Assembly: GCA_029287395.1 (NCBI GenBank)
Contig: JARFRF010000124.1
Location: 1-34,061, forward strand
Length of the DNA: 34,061 nucleotides
DNA from: Methyloceanibacter sp.
GTDB lineage: Bacteria; Pseudomonadota; Alphaproteobacteria; Rhizobiales; Methyloligellaceae
Reading direction: 5' to 3'
This document shows positions 1-9,258 of the stretch, one piece after another. The notes beneath the pieces are model-generated. The model worked only from the letters and a program-made list of their open reading frames with translations, was not told where the DNA came from and searched no databases. The position numbers and the translations under genes are program-made. How positions within the stretch are numbered: the first letter of the stretch is position 1; every line of letters begins with the position of its first letter.

Positions 1-130
1 TTAAGATCGCGACTTTGAAACGGTCCCGTAACTATGCCCGGTGGGGTCTCGCTAACCAGTCGCAGATTTCTCCCGGACGAAAGTCGACACGTACAACCGC
101 CGCTCTCGACCCGAGGCGCTTTAGCTTCGC
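1..130. other. Left edge, no gene recognised
   Basis: 130 bases before the end of the broken glycosyltransferase. No recognisable coding, RNA or repeat feature. Confidence 0.4.
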
Positions 131-1802
131 CTATAGTTGCGGGCCGGGTGACGGTGCGACAAGAGCCTTCGTCCATGTCCAGTCACGCGGCTTGCGCTGA
201 TCACCGAGAACCGTCGTGGGCACATTCACGCTCTCAGGCTCGCCGACGACTGTCCCGCCGATCTGCCAGATGGCGGGCGCGGCCGAGAACGGAAGAGGGC
301 CCCCGTGCTTGGAACGCCAGACAATCACAGCAGGAGTGTGCAGGTCCTGCGGCCGCACGGTCGGAGCGAAGTATGGGCGTCGGAGTAAGGCGATTCGTGC
401 TTTACGGAAAAATCGGCGCAGATTACCCCCATCATTGCGGTCCATGACCATGAGTGTGCCGGTAGCAAAACCCATCGATTTCAGCTTTGCTGCGAGACTC
501 TCATAAGGAACTGCCAGCCGACAGGAACCACAATCGGGCTCTAAAGCCCAAGCCAGGTTCACAGCCCGTACTGGCACTACCGCAAGCGTGGCCGCCAAGA
601 GCACAATGCCGATCGACTTCGGTTGTGCCGCTGAGTCACAGCGCGTGACGAGCCACATCAGCCATAGGGGTGTGAACAAAAAGAAGGGGTGCATGTAGCG
701 CTCGAGATAGTTCGAGGCGCCCGTCAATACGGCGCCCAGAACAAGAAAGACAAACCCCAGTAGCGTCATGCAAAACAGCATGAGCGGCCAATCGGGCTGA
801 GCGCTCCCCAATTTTGTCGGCTCACACCTTCCTTGAGCACTGTCGGCCCCTCGCGCCACTACCTGGGGAACATTACAAGCAATATGAGCCAGAGGGGAAA
901 CAGAAAACCAAGCGGCGCATAGATCGCGTTGACGAAACCCATGAGGGTCGCGGTGAGGCGATCCGAGACTATGGGCGCCATCGTACGATTGAACACACCG
1001 ACGAGGTCATAGTGGTTGGCAAAAAGCCACTACCCAAATGGAGCGATGATCGCGGCGGCAATGCAAACAGCTGCGAGAATTCGAACATGGAGTAGCCGCG
1101 CTCGCATTGTGGTCTGCAGAAGCGCGCAGGCGACTAAGATAATCAGAAAGCCGGCGAAGCCGTATTCGCTGATCAGAACGAGTCCGACTGCTCCGCCGAA
1201 GAGGAGGTAGTCGCCAATCCGCCCACGTTCAACCAATCGCATGAAGGCCCAGAGCGACGCGGCCATGGCGCAGCTCATGACAAGTGTGTGCGTGACAACT
1301 TCATGGACGCTCCAGCCGAACTGATAGAAAAGCAACGGAGACAGGCCCGCGACCACCGCCCAGCGCCGATCCTCAAACAGTCGGAGCGCGGTCAGATAGA
1401 GGAAGGCGAGAGTTGCGGTGAGCAGACTGTATTTGATGAGCAAGAAGCTCAGTAGGTTCGGGCCGGTCACGCGCTGGACCAGCCACAGCAGCCACTCGTA
1501 AAGCGGCGGCTGCCTCTGCTCATATCCAAGCGCCGGCATCTGAGCGAGGATATTGGCGAAGGCGGATGCGCCCGACAAATTCTCAGAGAATGCAAGACTC
1601 AGACTCGCATGCGCGACCCCGAAAAAAGGCCGAACAGAATAACGCCGCGGAGGCCCCACAGCGGGTTGCTTTTCTGCACTTCGACCGCCGCGCCGCCTTG
1701 GACGGGGCAGACTATCGACGCCATGAAATTTCGCTCCCCCGATGTGCCGAGGCCGACAATAGTTTGCCTAGGCTTCAAATGTGTCGGCTTGGTGTTGTTC
1801 AA
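131..1802 (-). pseudogene. Broken family-39-type membrane glycosyltransferase
   Basis: Three collinear pieces together read as one polytopic membrane glycosyltransferase of the PMT/ArnT-like family 39 type, which would use a polyprenyl-linked sugar donor in the inner membrane. The N-terminal piece runs from 1802. It is in the wrong frame after the run of six A (plus strand) at 1622-1627; adding one base there restores a continuous hydrophobic sequence into the next piece. That piece holds the family-typical GYEQRQPPLYEWLLW. It hits an in-frame TAG at 1030-1032, after which clear protein continues in frame (WLFANHYD). A second one-base loss near the G4 run at 865-868 moves the frame to the C-terminal piece, which ends at 131. 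The gene lies 19 bases downstream of the quinone reductase. Three lesions argue for decay, although two at homopolymers could be sequencing errors. Confidence 0.75.
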
Positions 1803-1821
1803 CGCCGGCTAGACCGCGATG

Positions 1822-2796
1822 TCATGGAATCAGGACGGATGACCCGGTCGTACGACGGCCTTCCATTGCCCGATGAGCCTTGGCCGCGTCCTTGAGAGCA
1901 AAGGTCTGATTGACGGAGACCTTGACTGCGCCTTTCTTCAACACGCCGAAGAGGTCGTTCGCGGTAGAAACGAGAGCCTTTCGTGTGGCGATAAAGTCCC
2001 AAAGCATAGGCCGTGTAGCGAAAAGCGACCCCTTCTGCGCAAGTAAGTTGATGCGAAACTCGGGGCAAGGTCCCGAGGACTGGCCGAAGCTAACCCATAA
2101 GCCCCGACGCTTTAGGCAATCCAGCGAACGCGGGAATGTATCCTTGCCAACGGAATCGTAGACGACGTCGATACCCTCACCGTTCGTATACTCCTGCACC
2201 TTGGCGACGAAGTCTTCCTCCAGATAGTTGATGACGTGAGCGCAACCGTGAGAGCGTGCGATCAGCGCTTTACCTGCAGAGCCGACTGTACCGATCACGG
2301 TTGCGCCGAGCGACGACGCCCATTGACACGCGATCATTCCGACGCCGCCCGCGGCGGCATGGAAGAGCAGCGTCGTCTTGGGACCGACTCTAAGGATTTG
2401 CCGCAATAGATATTGCGCAGTCATGCCCTTCAGCATCGCAGCAGCCGCTGTTTCATCGCTCACACCGTCGGGAATGCGCACAACACGATCGGCTGCAATC
2501 AAGCGCTCTTCTGCATAGGCGCCCATATTCCCTGCGTAGGCCACTCGGCGTCCCACCTTGAGTGAACGTACGCCCTCGCCGAGCGCCGTGATGACACCCG
2601 CGCCTTCGGTGCCTGGGATAAACGGAAGCTCGTCCTGCGGATAGAGACCCGATCGCATATACGCGTCTATGAAATTGAGGCCGATTGCAGTCTGCTTGAT
2701 CCGAATCTCGCCGGGGCCAGGCTCGCCGACATCCGATTGCTCCCACTTGAGGACCTCTGGTCCTCCGTACTCATGGACGCGGATGACATGGGTCAT
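1822..2796 (-). CDS. qor: NADPH:quinone oxidoreductase (zeta-crystallin-like MDR)
   Basis: A 324-residue medium-chain reductase of the zeta-crystallin/QOR type, predicted to reduce quinones or similar enones with NADPH in the cytoplasm. Visible features are the N-terminal GroES-like fold with EYGGPEVL near the start, the PGTEGAG segment near residue 62, and the nucleotide-binding AAAGGVGMIACQWA near residues 148-161 (family motif AxxGGVG). The catalytic and structural zinc cysteines of alcohol dehydrogenases are absent, as expected for QOR. Length is typical. It follows gatB by 57 bases on the same strand and may be read through from the gat operon. The physiological substrate cannot be told from sequence. 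Confidence 0.85.
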   Translation of the reverse strand: MTHVIRVHEYGGPEVLKWEQSDVGEPGPGEIRIKQTAIGLNFIDAYMRSGLYPQDELPFIPGTEGAGVITALGEGVRSLKVGRRVAYAGNMGAYAEERLIAADRVVRIPDGVSDETAAAAMLKGMTAQYLLRQILRVGPKTTLLFHAAAGGVGMIACQWASSLGATVIGTVGSAGKALIARSHGCAHVINYLEEDFVAKVQEYTNGEGIDVVYDSVGKDTFPRSLDCLKRRGLWVSFGQSSGPCPEFRINLLAQKGSLFATRPMLWDFIATRKALVSTANDLFGVLKKGAVKVSVNQTFALKDAAKAHRAMEGRRTTGSSVLIP

Positions 2797-2853
2797 AGCT
2801 TCGGTAACCCGTCTCTTCTTCCTTCGCCCAAACGTCGTGGACCCTTGCGCCCG

Positions 2854-4326
2854 TCAGTCGAGGCCGAGCTTGGCCTTGATCAGAGCGTTGACCGCTTGCG
2901 GACTGGCCTTGCCGGACGTCGCCTTCATCACTTGGCCAACAAACCATCCTGCTAGGGCTGGCTTCGCCTTGGCTTGCTCGACCTTGTCGGGATTGGCGGC
3001 CAGAACTTCATCGACGGCTTTTTCGATGGCGCCCGTATCAGTCACTTGCTTCATGCCGCGGGCTTCAACGATCTCTGCTGGATCTCCGCCTTCTGTCCAA
3101 ACGATGTCGAACACATCCTTAGCGATCTTGCCGGAGATGGTCTCAGCCTTGATCAGATCGACAATGCCGCCAAGCTGCGCAGACGAAATCGGGCTATCGT
3201 TGATGGTGAGACCCTCTTTGTTCAGTCGCCCAAACAGCTCGTTGATGACCCAATTCGCGGCCTGCTTCGCGTCGCGCCCCTTCGCCACGTCTTCGAAATA
3301 GTCAACGCTCTCCCGTTCGGCCACAAGAACGTCGGCGTCGTAAGGGGTGAGACCGTAGTCGGCGATGAACCGCGCCCGCTTCTCGTCGGGGAGCTCCGGT
3401 AGGGTCTTGGCGATGTCATCGACAAAATCTTGGGTCAGTTCGAGCGGCAACAGATCAGGATCGGGGAAGTATCGATAATCATGCGCTTCCTCCTTGGAAC
3501 GCATGGAGCGCGTCTCACCTGTCTTTGCATCGAACAGCCGCGTCTCTTGATCGATCGTGCCGCCATCTTCGATGATCTCAATCTGCCGGCGTGCTTCGTA
3601 TTCGATGGCCTGGCCGATAAAGCGGATCGAGTTCACGTTCTTGATCTCGCAGCGCGTCCCAAATTCATCGCCGGGACGGCGGACGGACACGTTGACATCG
3701 GCCCGCAACGAGCCCTGATCCATATTGCCGTCGCACGTCCCGAGATAGCGCAGGATAGTCCGCAGCTTCGATACATACGCCTTTGCTTGCTCTGAAGAGC
3801 GTAAATCGGGCTTTGACACGATCTCCATCAACGCGACGCCCGACCTGTTAAGGTCCACATAGGAGTTCTGCGGGTGCTGGTCGTGTAGGCTCTTGCCCGC
3901 ATCCTGTTCCAAGTGCAGTCGCTCGATGCCAACAATCACACGCTCGCCAGTGAGCATATCGACGATGACCTCGCCCTTACCCACGATGGGGTTCTTGTAC
4001 TGGCTGATCTGATAGCCCTGCGGTAAATCCGGGTAGAAATAGTTCTTGCGGTCGAACACCGAGTAGAGATTGATCTCGGCCTTGAGCCCAAGACCCGTCT
4101 TTACGGCCTGGGAAACGCAAACCTCGTTGATGACGGGCAGCATTCCCGGCATGGCCGCGTCTACGAGACTGACATGGGAGTTTGGCTCGCCGCCGAACTC
4201 GGTCGAGGCGCCAGAAAACAACTTAGCGTTCGACGTAACCTGAGCATGGACTTCCATGCCGATCACAACTTCCCAGTCGCCGGTCTCTCCCGCGATCAAA
4301 TTCGACTTTTCCGACTTGGCGTCCAT
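2854..4326 (-). CDS. gatB: Asp/Glu-tRNA amidotransferase subunit B
   Basis: A 490-residue GatB, the kinase and tRNA-binding subunit of GatCAB. The complex phosphorylates mischarged Glu-tRNA(Gln) or Asp-tRNA(Asn) and amidates it with ammonia from GatA. Family signatures seen are EVHAQ near residue 26, [12 protein letters not shown] near 97-108, [18 protein letters not shown] and [13 protein letters not shown], followed by the C-terminal GatB/YqeY helical tail that ends in ALIKAKLG. Length is normal. An AGGGG ribosome site lies about 10 bases before the ATG. Unusually, chorismate mutase and a Rid protein sit between gatA and gatB, with a 23-base gap to the former. Confidence 0.97.
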   Translation of the reverse strand: MDAKSEKSNLIAGETGDWEVVIGMEVHAQVTSNAKLFSGASTEFGGEPNSHVSLVDAAMPGMLPVINEVCVSQAVKTGLGLKAEINLYSVFDRKNYFYPDLPQGYQISQYKNPIVGKGEVIVDMLTGERVIVGIERLHLEQDAGKSLHDQHPQNSYVDLNRSGVALMEIVSKPDLRSSEQAKAYVSKLRTILRYLGTCDGNMDQGSLRADVNVSVRRPGDEFGTRCEIKNVNSIRFIGQAIEYEARRQIEIIEDGGTIDQETRLFDAKTGETRSMRSKEEAHDYRYFPDPDLLPLELTQDFVDDIAKTLPELPDEKRARFIADYGLTPYDADVLVAERESVDYFEDVAKGRDAKQAANWVINELFGRLNKEGLTINDSPISSAQLGGIVDLIKAETISGKIAKDVFDIVWTEGGDPAEIVEARGMKQVTDTGAIEKAVDEVLAANPDKVEQAKAKPALAGWFVGQVMKATSGKASPQAVNALIKAKLGLD

Positions 4327-4349
4327 ACTTCGATGCCCCTGGAAGACCG

Positions 4350-4661
4350 CTACGTCTTCGGCTCCGCGCTACGGAGCTTCTCTTCCTCATACTGGATGAA
4401 CCAGCCAATCATTTGACGCCAAAGCGCCTCGACAAGCTCCGGCGGCAAACCGTTGCTTTCGGCCCGCGCCCGCACCTTGTCGATGACCTGCTGAATGCGC
4501 CAGGGCACGGTCGCGTCGGCCGGGGCCTTCTTCAGTTGCCAAGCCCGGTCCACATAAGCGAAGCGCTCGCAGATCAAGTCGACGAGTTGTTCGTCGATCT
4601 GATCTATTTCGATTCGAACTTGGTCCATGCTCTCGCAGTTCTGTGCTGCACGTTTGGCCAT
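4350..4661 (-). CDS. Chorismate mutase type II (AroQ fold)
   Basis: A 103-residue single-domain protein of the all-helical AroQ/PchB family. The pattern [17 protein letters not shown] on helix 1, then [19 protein letters not shown] and [13 protein letters not shown] fits a monofunctional chorismate mutase converting chorismate to prephenate in the cytoplasm. Isochorismate-pyruvate lyase (PchB) shares the fold and cannot be excluded, but no siderophore genes are nearby. AAGGGAG lies 7 bases before the ATG. It sits 12 bases after the Rid gene and just before gatB, so it is probably co-transcribed with the amidotransferase genes. Confidence 0.85.
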   Translation of the reverse strand: MAKRAAQNCESMDQVRIEIDQIDEQLVDLICERFAYVDRAWQLKKAPADATVPWRIQQVIDKVRARAESNGLPPELVEALWRQMIGWFIQYEEEKLRSAEPKT

Positions 4662-4673
4662 GTTCTCGCTCCC

Positions 4674-5069
4674 TTATTCCGATGCCTCGGGGACGACCGC
4701 ATCAACCGCAATCTCCACCAGCCAATCGGGTGATACGAAACCGGAAACTTCAAGCGTTGTGTTGGCCGGCCGAATATCGGCGAAGACCTCGCCATGGACC
4801 TTCGCCATCGCCTCAAAGTGTTTGATATCAACGAGATAGACCGTCGTGCGCACAACGTCACTGAGACTTGAGCCCGCATCTTGCAATGCCTTGTCGATCG
4901 TCTCGAAAATTGCGCGCGTCTGTGCTTCGGGATCCCCGAGGGCTACTGGTTTACCGCCAGAAGCCGCGGTGGTTCCGGCGACCGAGATCCAGTTGCCCAC
5001 GCGAACCGCGCGCGAATAGCCGACCGACTTTTCATAGGGGCTCCCCGATGAGACCAAAAGCCGGCTCAT
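4674..5069 (-). CDS. RidA/YjgF-family protein lacking the catalytic Arg
   Basis: A 131-residue Rid/YER057c/UK114 protein (trimeric chorismatase-like fold). Canonical RidA hydrolyses 2-aminoacrylate and related imines. I chose the ATG at 5069 because it overlaps the gatA stop as ATGA, which suggests translational coupling; a longer start at 5084 inside gatA is possible. The conserved PAR-T-T segment that carries the essential Arg (Arg105 in RidA) reads PANTT here, so the Arg is replaced by Asn, while the downstream LVEI glutamate remains. This resembles Rid subgroups without imine deaminase activity. It lies between gatA and chorismate mutase. Confidence 0.88.
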   Translation of the reverse strand: MSRLLVSSGSPYEKSVGYSRAVRVGNWISVAGTTAASGGKPVALGDPEAQTRAIFETIDKALQDAGSSLSDVVRTTVYLVDIKHFEAMAKVHGEVFADIRPANTTLEVSGFVSPDWLVEIAVDAVVPEASE

Positions 5070-6550
5070 AGCTTGCTCCACCAATCGTTTGGCTTCGCTA
5101 TGAGCCCGGCCGCGTCTTCCACCACCTGAGCCACACGAAACATCGTTTCTTCGTCGAACGCCTTACCAATCACTTGAAGCCCGAGCGGCGTCCCTTCGGA
5201 CGACAACCCAGCCGGCACGGAGATGCCGGGGAGCCCAGCCATATTGACCGTCACGGTGAAGATATCGTTCAAGTACATCTCAAGCGGATCGCCGGACTTC
5301 TCACCGGCCGCAAAAGCGGGAGCCGGAGTCGTCGGTGTCAAAATTGCGTCGACGCGTTCGAACGCTTGATCGAAATCCCTCTTAATCAGTGTACGGACTT
5401 TCTGTGCCTTGAGATAATAGGCATCGTAATAGCCGGCGGACAGCACGTAGGTGCCGATCAATACCCTTCGCTTGACCTCAGCGCCGAAGCCAGACTCGCG
5501 GGTATTCTCATACATCGAGATCACGTCCTTGCCTGGCTCGCGCAGGCCGTAACGCACACCGTCATAGCGCGCCAGGTTAGACGAAGCTTCGGCGGGCGCG
5601 ACGATGTAGTAAGACGGCAGAGCGTACATCGTGTGCGGCAGACTAATGTCCTTGATCGTAGCGCCCGCCTCCGTCAGCCAGGCAATGCCCTGCTGCCATA
5701 GGACCTCGATCTCTGGCGCCATGCCGTCCACGCGATACTCCTTTGGAATGCCGATGGTGAGCCCCTTAACGCCTTGGCCGACAGCCGCCCCAAAGTCCGG
5801 CACCGCGATATCTGCACTAGTCGCATCCTTGGGATCATGCCCTGCCATGGCGGCGAGCATGATGGCTGAGTCTCGCACAGTCCGCGTGATCGGACCGGCC
5901 TGGTCGAGTGATGAGGCAAAGGCAACAATGCCCCAGCGTGAGCAGCGCCCATAAGTCGGCTTTAGTCCCACCGTCCCGGTGAAAGCGGCAGGCTGGCGGA
6001 TTGAACCGCCGGTGTCTGTTGCTGTGGCGCCAAGGCACAGGCGCGCTGCGACAGCCGCTGACGAGCCGCCCGAGGAGCCGCCAGGCACGAGCGGCGCATC
6101 CGAGCCCTCGCGTCGCCAAGGATTGACCACCTCGCCATAGAAGCTGGTTTCGTTGGACGACCCCATGGCGAACTCATCATTATTGAGCTTGCCGAGCATC
6201 ACGGCGCCCGCATCCCAGAGATTCGCGGTCACCGTCGATTCATAGGTCGGCGTGAAGCGGTCGAGGATGTGAGAACATGCAGTCGTCCGCACATCCTTGG
6301 TGCAGAAGAGGTCCTTGATGCCGAGGGGAATACCCTCAAGAGCACCCCCTTCCCCTTTGGCGAGCCGTCCGTCGCTCGTCTCAGCCATCTGAAGCGCACG
6401 CTCTGGCGTCTCGAGCACAAAGGCATTCAAAGCCCTGTTGGCCGACTTGATCGCGGCCAGATGCGCTTGCGTCAGCTCCACAGCCGAAAAGCTTCTTTCG
6501 GCAAGCCCTTCTCGAGCTTCGGCGATCGTCAGGTCTGTAAGGTCCTTCAC
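5066..6550 (-). CDS. gatA: Asp/Glu-tRNA amidotransferase subunit A (amidase)
   Basis: A 494-residue amidase-signature protein, the glutaminase subunit of GatCAB that releases ammonia from glutamine for transamidation on GatB. The Ser-cisSer-Lys triad is visible: Lys79 in [10 protein letters not shown], Ser159 in [14 protein letters not shown] and Ser183 in [11 protein letters not shown]. The 24-residue spacing between the two serines matches characterised GatA proteins. The C-terminal [10 protein letters not shown] and [11 protein letters not shown] segments are also family features. The gene starts 6 bases after gatC and overlaps the Rid gene by 4 bases. Confidence 0.98.
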   Translation of the reverse strand: MKDLTDLTIAEAREGLAERSFSAVELTQAHLAAIKSANRALNAFVLETPERALQMAETSDGRLAKGEGGALEGIPLGIKDLFCTKDVRTTACSHILDRFTPTYESTVTANLWDAGAVMLGKLNNDEFAMGSSNETSFYGEVVNPWRREGSDAPLVPGGSSGGSSAAVAARLCLGATATDTGGSIRQPAAFTGTVGLKPTYGRCSRWGIVAFASSLDQAGPITRTVRDSAIMLAAMAGHDPKDATSADIAVPDFGAAVGQGVKGLTIGIPKEYRVDGMAPEIEVLWQQGIAWLTEAGATIKDISLPHTMYALPSYYIVAPAEASSNLARYDGVRYGLREPGKDVISMYENTRESGFGAEVKRRVLIGTYVLSAGYYDAYYLKAQKVRTLIKRDFDQAFERVDAILTPTTPAPAFAAGEKSGDPLEMYLNDIFTVTVNMAGLPGISVPAGLSSEGTPLGLQVIGKAFDEETMFRVAQVVEDAAGLIAKPNDWWSKL

Positions 6551-6556
6551 GATGGT

Positions 6557-6844
6557 CTACTCAACAATTTTCGGAACGACGAAATAGTGATCGTCTTCTT
6601 GGGGCGCGTTCTTGACAATGTCGGCGGCCTTGAAGCCCCCCGTCACTTCGTCCTCACGCATCTTCATGGTCATGGCTTCGACCCGGGTCATCGGCTCCAC
6701 ATTGGACGTATCGAGTTCATCCAGCTGCGCCACCCAATCGAGAATGCCCGTCAGTTCCGATTCTAGGCGCTTGGCTTCCTCATCAGTGATGGCGATGCGT
6801 GCAAGGCGGGCGATACGAAAGACGGTGGCGCGGTCGACAGACAT
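6557..6844 (-). CDS. gatC: Asp/Glu-tRNA amidotransferase subunit C
   Basis: A 95-residue GatC, the small scaffold that wraps GatA and GatB. The typical start V[15 protein letters not shown], the central [16 protein letters not shown] and the C-terminal LREDEV-like segment (here MREDEV) followed by [18 protein letters not shown] are all present. It is the first gene of the gatC-gatA-Rid-chorismate mutase-gatB cluster. No good Shine-Dalgarno sequence precedes the ATG, so initiation may depend on a short leader. Confidence 0.96.
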   Translation of the reverse strand: MSVDRATVFRIARLARIAITDEEAKRLESELTGILDWVAQLDELDTSNVEPMTRVEAMTMKMREDEVTGGFKAADIVKNAPQEDDHYFVVPKIVE

Positions 6845-6940
6845 GGGATTAACGCTGTTTGGATCGAATGCTGGTTTGGTAACTGGCCCTTAGGCTCGGC
6901 GGCTGGGAAGACGGGCGAAACCCGGGCGTCCCCTGTAGCA

Positions 6941-6957
6941 CCGCCCCGGCGGGGCGG
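6941..6957 (-). terminator. GC-only hairpin after the UPF0173 gene
   Basis: CCGCCCC-GGC-GGGGCGG forms a perfect 7-bp stem 32 bases beyond the stop of the metal-hydrolase gene and before gatC. There is no T-run after it, so it is either a weak or Rho-assisted terminator or simply a GC-rich dyad. Confidence 0.3.
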
Positions 6958-6989
6958 CAACCTGGCGAAATACCTACCTTACAAGGACA

Positions 6990-7691
6990 TCAAGCCTCGA
7001 ACGGAACGCCAACCTCGGGCACAACAATCTCATGATCGGTCATAGCCGCGATGAACTTATCAGGCGTTTGGTCAATCACCGGGAAAGTCCCGTAGTGGCA
7101 AGGGATAATGGTATCGAAGTCGAAAAAGCGCTTGCAGGCAAGCGCAGCGCCCTCAGCGCCCATCGTGTAACGGTCGCCGATGGGCACAATGCCGATCTGC
7201 GGCTCGTGCAGCTCATTGATGAGAGCCATGTCCGAGAAGACGTCCGTGTCGCCCATGTGGTAGAGCGTCTTTCCGCCCTTGGCAGCGATCACGATCCCAC
7301 ATGGATGTCCGAGGTAAACGGGCCGCCCATCCACCATATTGGAAGAAGAGTGCTGCGCCTGGACGAAGGTCAGTGCAAATTCCTCTTGCGGGACCATGCC
7401 GCCGGTGTTGCCGGGGTCGGTTTTCTCAACGCCATGGCCGGCCAGATATGTCGCAAGTTCGTGCACGGCGATCAGCGTCGTGCCAGTTTCCTTGCAGATC
7501 CGAAGCGTATCGCCGACGTGATCTTCGTGCCCATGGGTTAAGGCAACATGGGTGATCCCGTCGATGACATCGGCCTCGCGGATACCGGCCTTCTCAAAGG
7601 TGGGATTGCCCGTAAGAAATGGATCGATCAGGATGCGGCTTGCGCCGAACTCGACCCGAAAACAAGAATGGCCGAACCACGTTATCTTCAT
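6990..7691 (-). CDS. UPF0173 metal-dependent hydrolase (metallo-beta-lactamase fold)
   Basis: A 233-residue protein of the UPF0173 branch of the metallo-beta-lactamase superfamily, a cytoplasmic hydrolase of unknown substrate. From the ATG at 7691, the binuclear metal motif [10 protein letters not shown] gives His53, His55, Asp57 and His58. Further ligands are in QAQHSSS, MGDTDVF and the C-terminal [10 protein letters not shown] prefer 7691 over the GTG at 7697 because AAGGGG lies 8 bases before the ATG but only 2 before the GTG. It is divergent from ruvX with 29 bases between the start codons. Confidence 0.88.
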   Translation of the reverse strand: MKITWFGHSCFRVEFGASRILIDPFLTGNPTFEKAGIREADVIDGITHVALTHGHEDHVGDTLRICKETGTTLIAVHELATYLAGHGVEKTDPGNTGGMVPQEEFALTFVQAQHSSSNMVDGRPVYLGHPCGIVIAAKGGKTLYHMGDTDVFSDMALINELHEPQIGIVPIGDRYTMGAEGAALACKRFFDFDTIIPCHYGTFPVIDQTPDKFIAAMTDHEIVVPEVGVPFEA

Positions 7692-7720
7692 GCTCACACC
7701 CCTTATGCGACACGGTGACT

Positions 7721-8188
7721 ATGGCTGATCCCCTTCCTATCGAAGAGTTGCCGTCGCGGCTACAGCCTGGCGCTCGTCTTCTCGGTTTTGATCTCGGAAC
7801 CAAGACGATCGGCCTCGCTCTGTCTGATGTTACCCGCGCGATTGCCACACCTTACGAGACATTGCGCCGCACGAAGTTCACTGACGATGCGAAGAAGATC
7901 GCCTTTATCGCAGCAAAGGAAGGTGTGGGCGGACTCGTGATCGGGCTGCCGCTCAATCTGGACGGCTCAGAGGGTCCGCGGGCCCAGTCAACTCGGGCCT
8001 TTGCGCGCAATCTCGCTCCGCATCTGGACCTACCTACGGCTTTTTGGGACGAACGCCTCTCCACCGCCGCGGTCGAACGTCATCTCATCGAGGCGGACGC
8101 CTCACGCAAACGTCGCGCCGAAGTCGTGGACCGGATGGCGGCGGCCTACATTCTGCAGGGCGCGCTAGACCGGATGAAAGCGCTCTAG
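7721..8188 (+). CDS. ruvX: Putative pre-16S rRNA nuclease / Holliday junction resolvase RuvX
   Basis: A 155-residue YqgF/RuvX protein with an RNase H-like fold, implicated in maturing the 16S rRNA 5' end. The nuclease motifs are present: [15 protein letters not shown] (first acidic residue), [40 protein letters not shown] (second) and the final [16 protein letters not shown] (third). The ATG at 7721 gives the family-typical start; the reading frame is open upstream, but that segment is antisense to the divergent hydrolase gene. Its stop is 13 bases from the convergent dsbB stop. Confidence 0.93.
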   Translation: MADPLPIEELPSRLQPGARLLGFDLGTKTIGLALSDVTRAIATPYETLRRTKFTDDAKKIAFIAAKEGVGGLVIGLPLNLDGSEGPRAQSTRAFARNLAPHLDLPTAFWDERLSTAAVERHLIEADASRKRRAEVVDRMAAAYILQGALDRMKAL

Positions 8189-8201
8189 CGAGCCCTGTCC
8201 G

Positions 8202-8756
8202 TCAATCGTTCATCTGGAACAGTTCGTAGTCGACCGGGTCTTCGGGACACAGCCCCGTCCCACATAGCGCAATGGTCGAGAAGACGTTCGCAAGTGTCAG
8301 AACAAAGAACAACAGAAGCGCGATCAGCGGTAGCCCCTTCATGCGCCCCGAAACCGGCTGCATCTGCGAAAACTGCCGATCACTGAGCAACATAAGCGCG
8401 CAGCCCAACACGATGGCCACGGCGAAAAGAAACGCCCAGGTGTAGAGGTGCAGCCCCCAAACTGCGGGACCATAGAAGCCGGTCCCCGGCACAATATGCA
8501 ACAAGACCTGGCGCATGGAGATAGCCGCACTTGCGACCGCGCCAAGTGTGGCAATGGCATAATGGCTGGGTTTCGGGCCAAACACGAAATTGAGCATCAG
8601 CCCGCATCCGGCGGCGATCAGGCCCGCCCGCTGGAGAATGCACAATGGACACGGAAGTTCGCCGAACCAAACCTGATCGATAAACGCCATCGTCAGGACC
8701 GCGCCGATCACGAGCAGCCCCAGGGCGTTCAACAACCTCGACAACTCAGCGGACAC
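8202..8756 (-). CDS. DsbB-family disulfide oxidoreductase with C-terminal Cys pair
   Basis: A 184-residue inner-membrane protein of the DsbB family, which passes electrons from periplasmic thiol oxidases to quinone. The first redox pair is Cys36-Pro-Leu-Cys39 in CPLCILQRAG after membrane helix 1. Canonical DsbB carries its second pair in the loop between helices 3 and 4, but that loop here (about residues 87-101) has no cysteine. A fifth hydrophobic segment (about 142-162) is followed by Cys165-GTGL-Cys170, which should face the periplasm if the basic 126-141 loop is cytoplasmic. So the second pair appears relocated to the C-terminus. It follows the DUF5993 gene by 11 bases. Confidence 0.87.
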   Translation of the reverse strand: MSAELSRLLNALGLLVIGAVLTMAFIDQVWFGELPCPLCILQRAGLIAAGCGLMLNFVFGPKPSHYAIATLGAVASAAISMRQVLLHIVPGTGFYGPAVWGLHLYTWAFLFAVAIVLGCALMLLSDRQFSQMQPVSGRMKGLPLIALLLFFVLTLANVFSTIALCGTGLCPEDPVDYELFQMND

Positions 8757-8767
8757 CGCCCAGCTCC

Positions 8768-8923
8768 TTAGAGTTGGATCATTAAGTCTTCAGTTAGGTG
8801 GATATGGAAGAGGATCAGCATGGTCACAACGCCGATCAACCAAAAGCCAACAGATACACTGCGATGCCGAAGCCAGGCCGCTCCGATCGCGCACGCGAAC
8901 AGCACAAATGGCAAGCTCATCAT
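8768..8923 (-). CDS. DUF5993-like small membrane protein
   Basis: A 51-residue protein with two hydrophobic stretches (about residues 3-17 and 25-40) split by WLRHRSV, ending in a conserved-looking HIHLTEDLMIQL tail. The pattern resembles the DUF5993 family. The reading frame is open for 85 codons upstream, but that part has no membrane or family character. The ATG at 8923 (or the adjacent one at 8920) is preceded by GGGAG. It is 11 bases from dsbB, so the two are likely co-expressed and may work together, for example as an accessory subunit. The function is unknown. Confidence 0.65.
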   Translation of the reverse strand: MMSLPFVLFACAIGAAWLRHRSVSVGFWLIGVVTMLILFHIHLTEDLMIQL

Positions 8924-9193
8924 GGGTATCGTGCTCCCGATTTTCCCAACAAGCTGGCGACTTCCAACATCCAGCGTCGGCGCCAGGTGACGAAGTGCCA
9001 TTCGGATCTGGCAGCAGCGATCCCGGCATCGGCGAAACATCGATTCGCCGCGGATAAGACTATTTGACATTGACCGTGTGTTGGCAAGGGCTGTACTGCG
9101 CCAGAGCGCACGCGCAGCGCCGTGCTTAGTCGCATCTTTGGTTGGCGTGGCTATGCGTGATCGGCACCAGACTCCCATAGAAAATTTGGTCGT

Positions 9194-9210
9194 GATCAGA
9201 CGCTCTGATC
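9194..9210. promoter_or_regulatory. Perfect dyad upstream of the pyrB promoter
   Basis: GATCAGA-CGC-TCTGATC is a perfect 7-bp inverted repeat with a 3-base centre. It ends 9 bases before the pyrB -35 element, which fits an operator for a dimeric regulator. The protein is not identified. Confidence 0.4.
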
Positions 9211-9219
9211 GAACCGCGC

Positions 9220-9248
9220 TTGAAGCTTTCCTGTCCTAGGCTTATACA
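9220..9248 (+). promoter_or_regulatory. Sigma70-type promoter of pyrB, near-leaderless
   Basis: TTGAAG at 9220-9225 and TATACA at 9243-9248 are separated by 17 bases. Transcription should start near 9255, only a few bases before the pyrB ATG at 9259, and no Shine-Dalgarno sequence is present. This suggests a leaderless or nearly leaderless mRNA. Confidence 0.5.
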
Positions 9249-9258
9249 GTGCGCTTTA

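Larger units (their letters stand above)
8924..9258. other. Divergent intergenic region, DUF5993-dsbB / pyrB
   Basis: 335 bases without a convincing gene between two divergent units. The pyrB-proximal end holds a promoter and a dyad that are listed separately. The minus-strand frame upstream of DUF5993 stays open but looks non-coding (cysteine- and arginine-rich, no recognisable domain). Confidence 0.6.

Noticed and set aside
8924-9178. Longer N-terminus for the DUF5993-like protein
   Set aside because: Cys/Arg-rich sequence with no family character. The family length is about 50 residues and GGGAG precedes the ATG at 8923.
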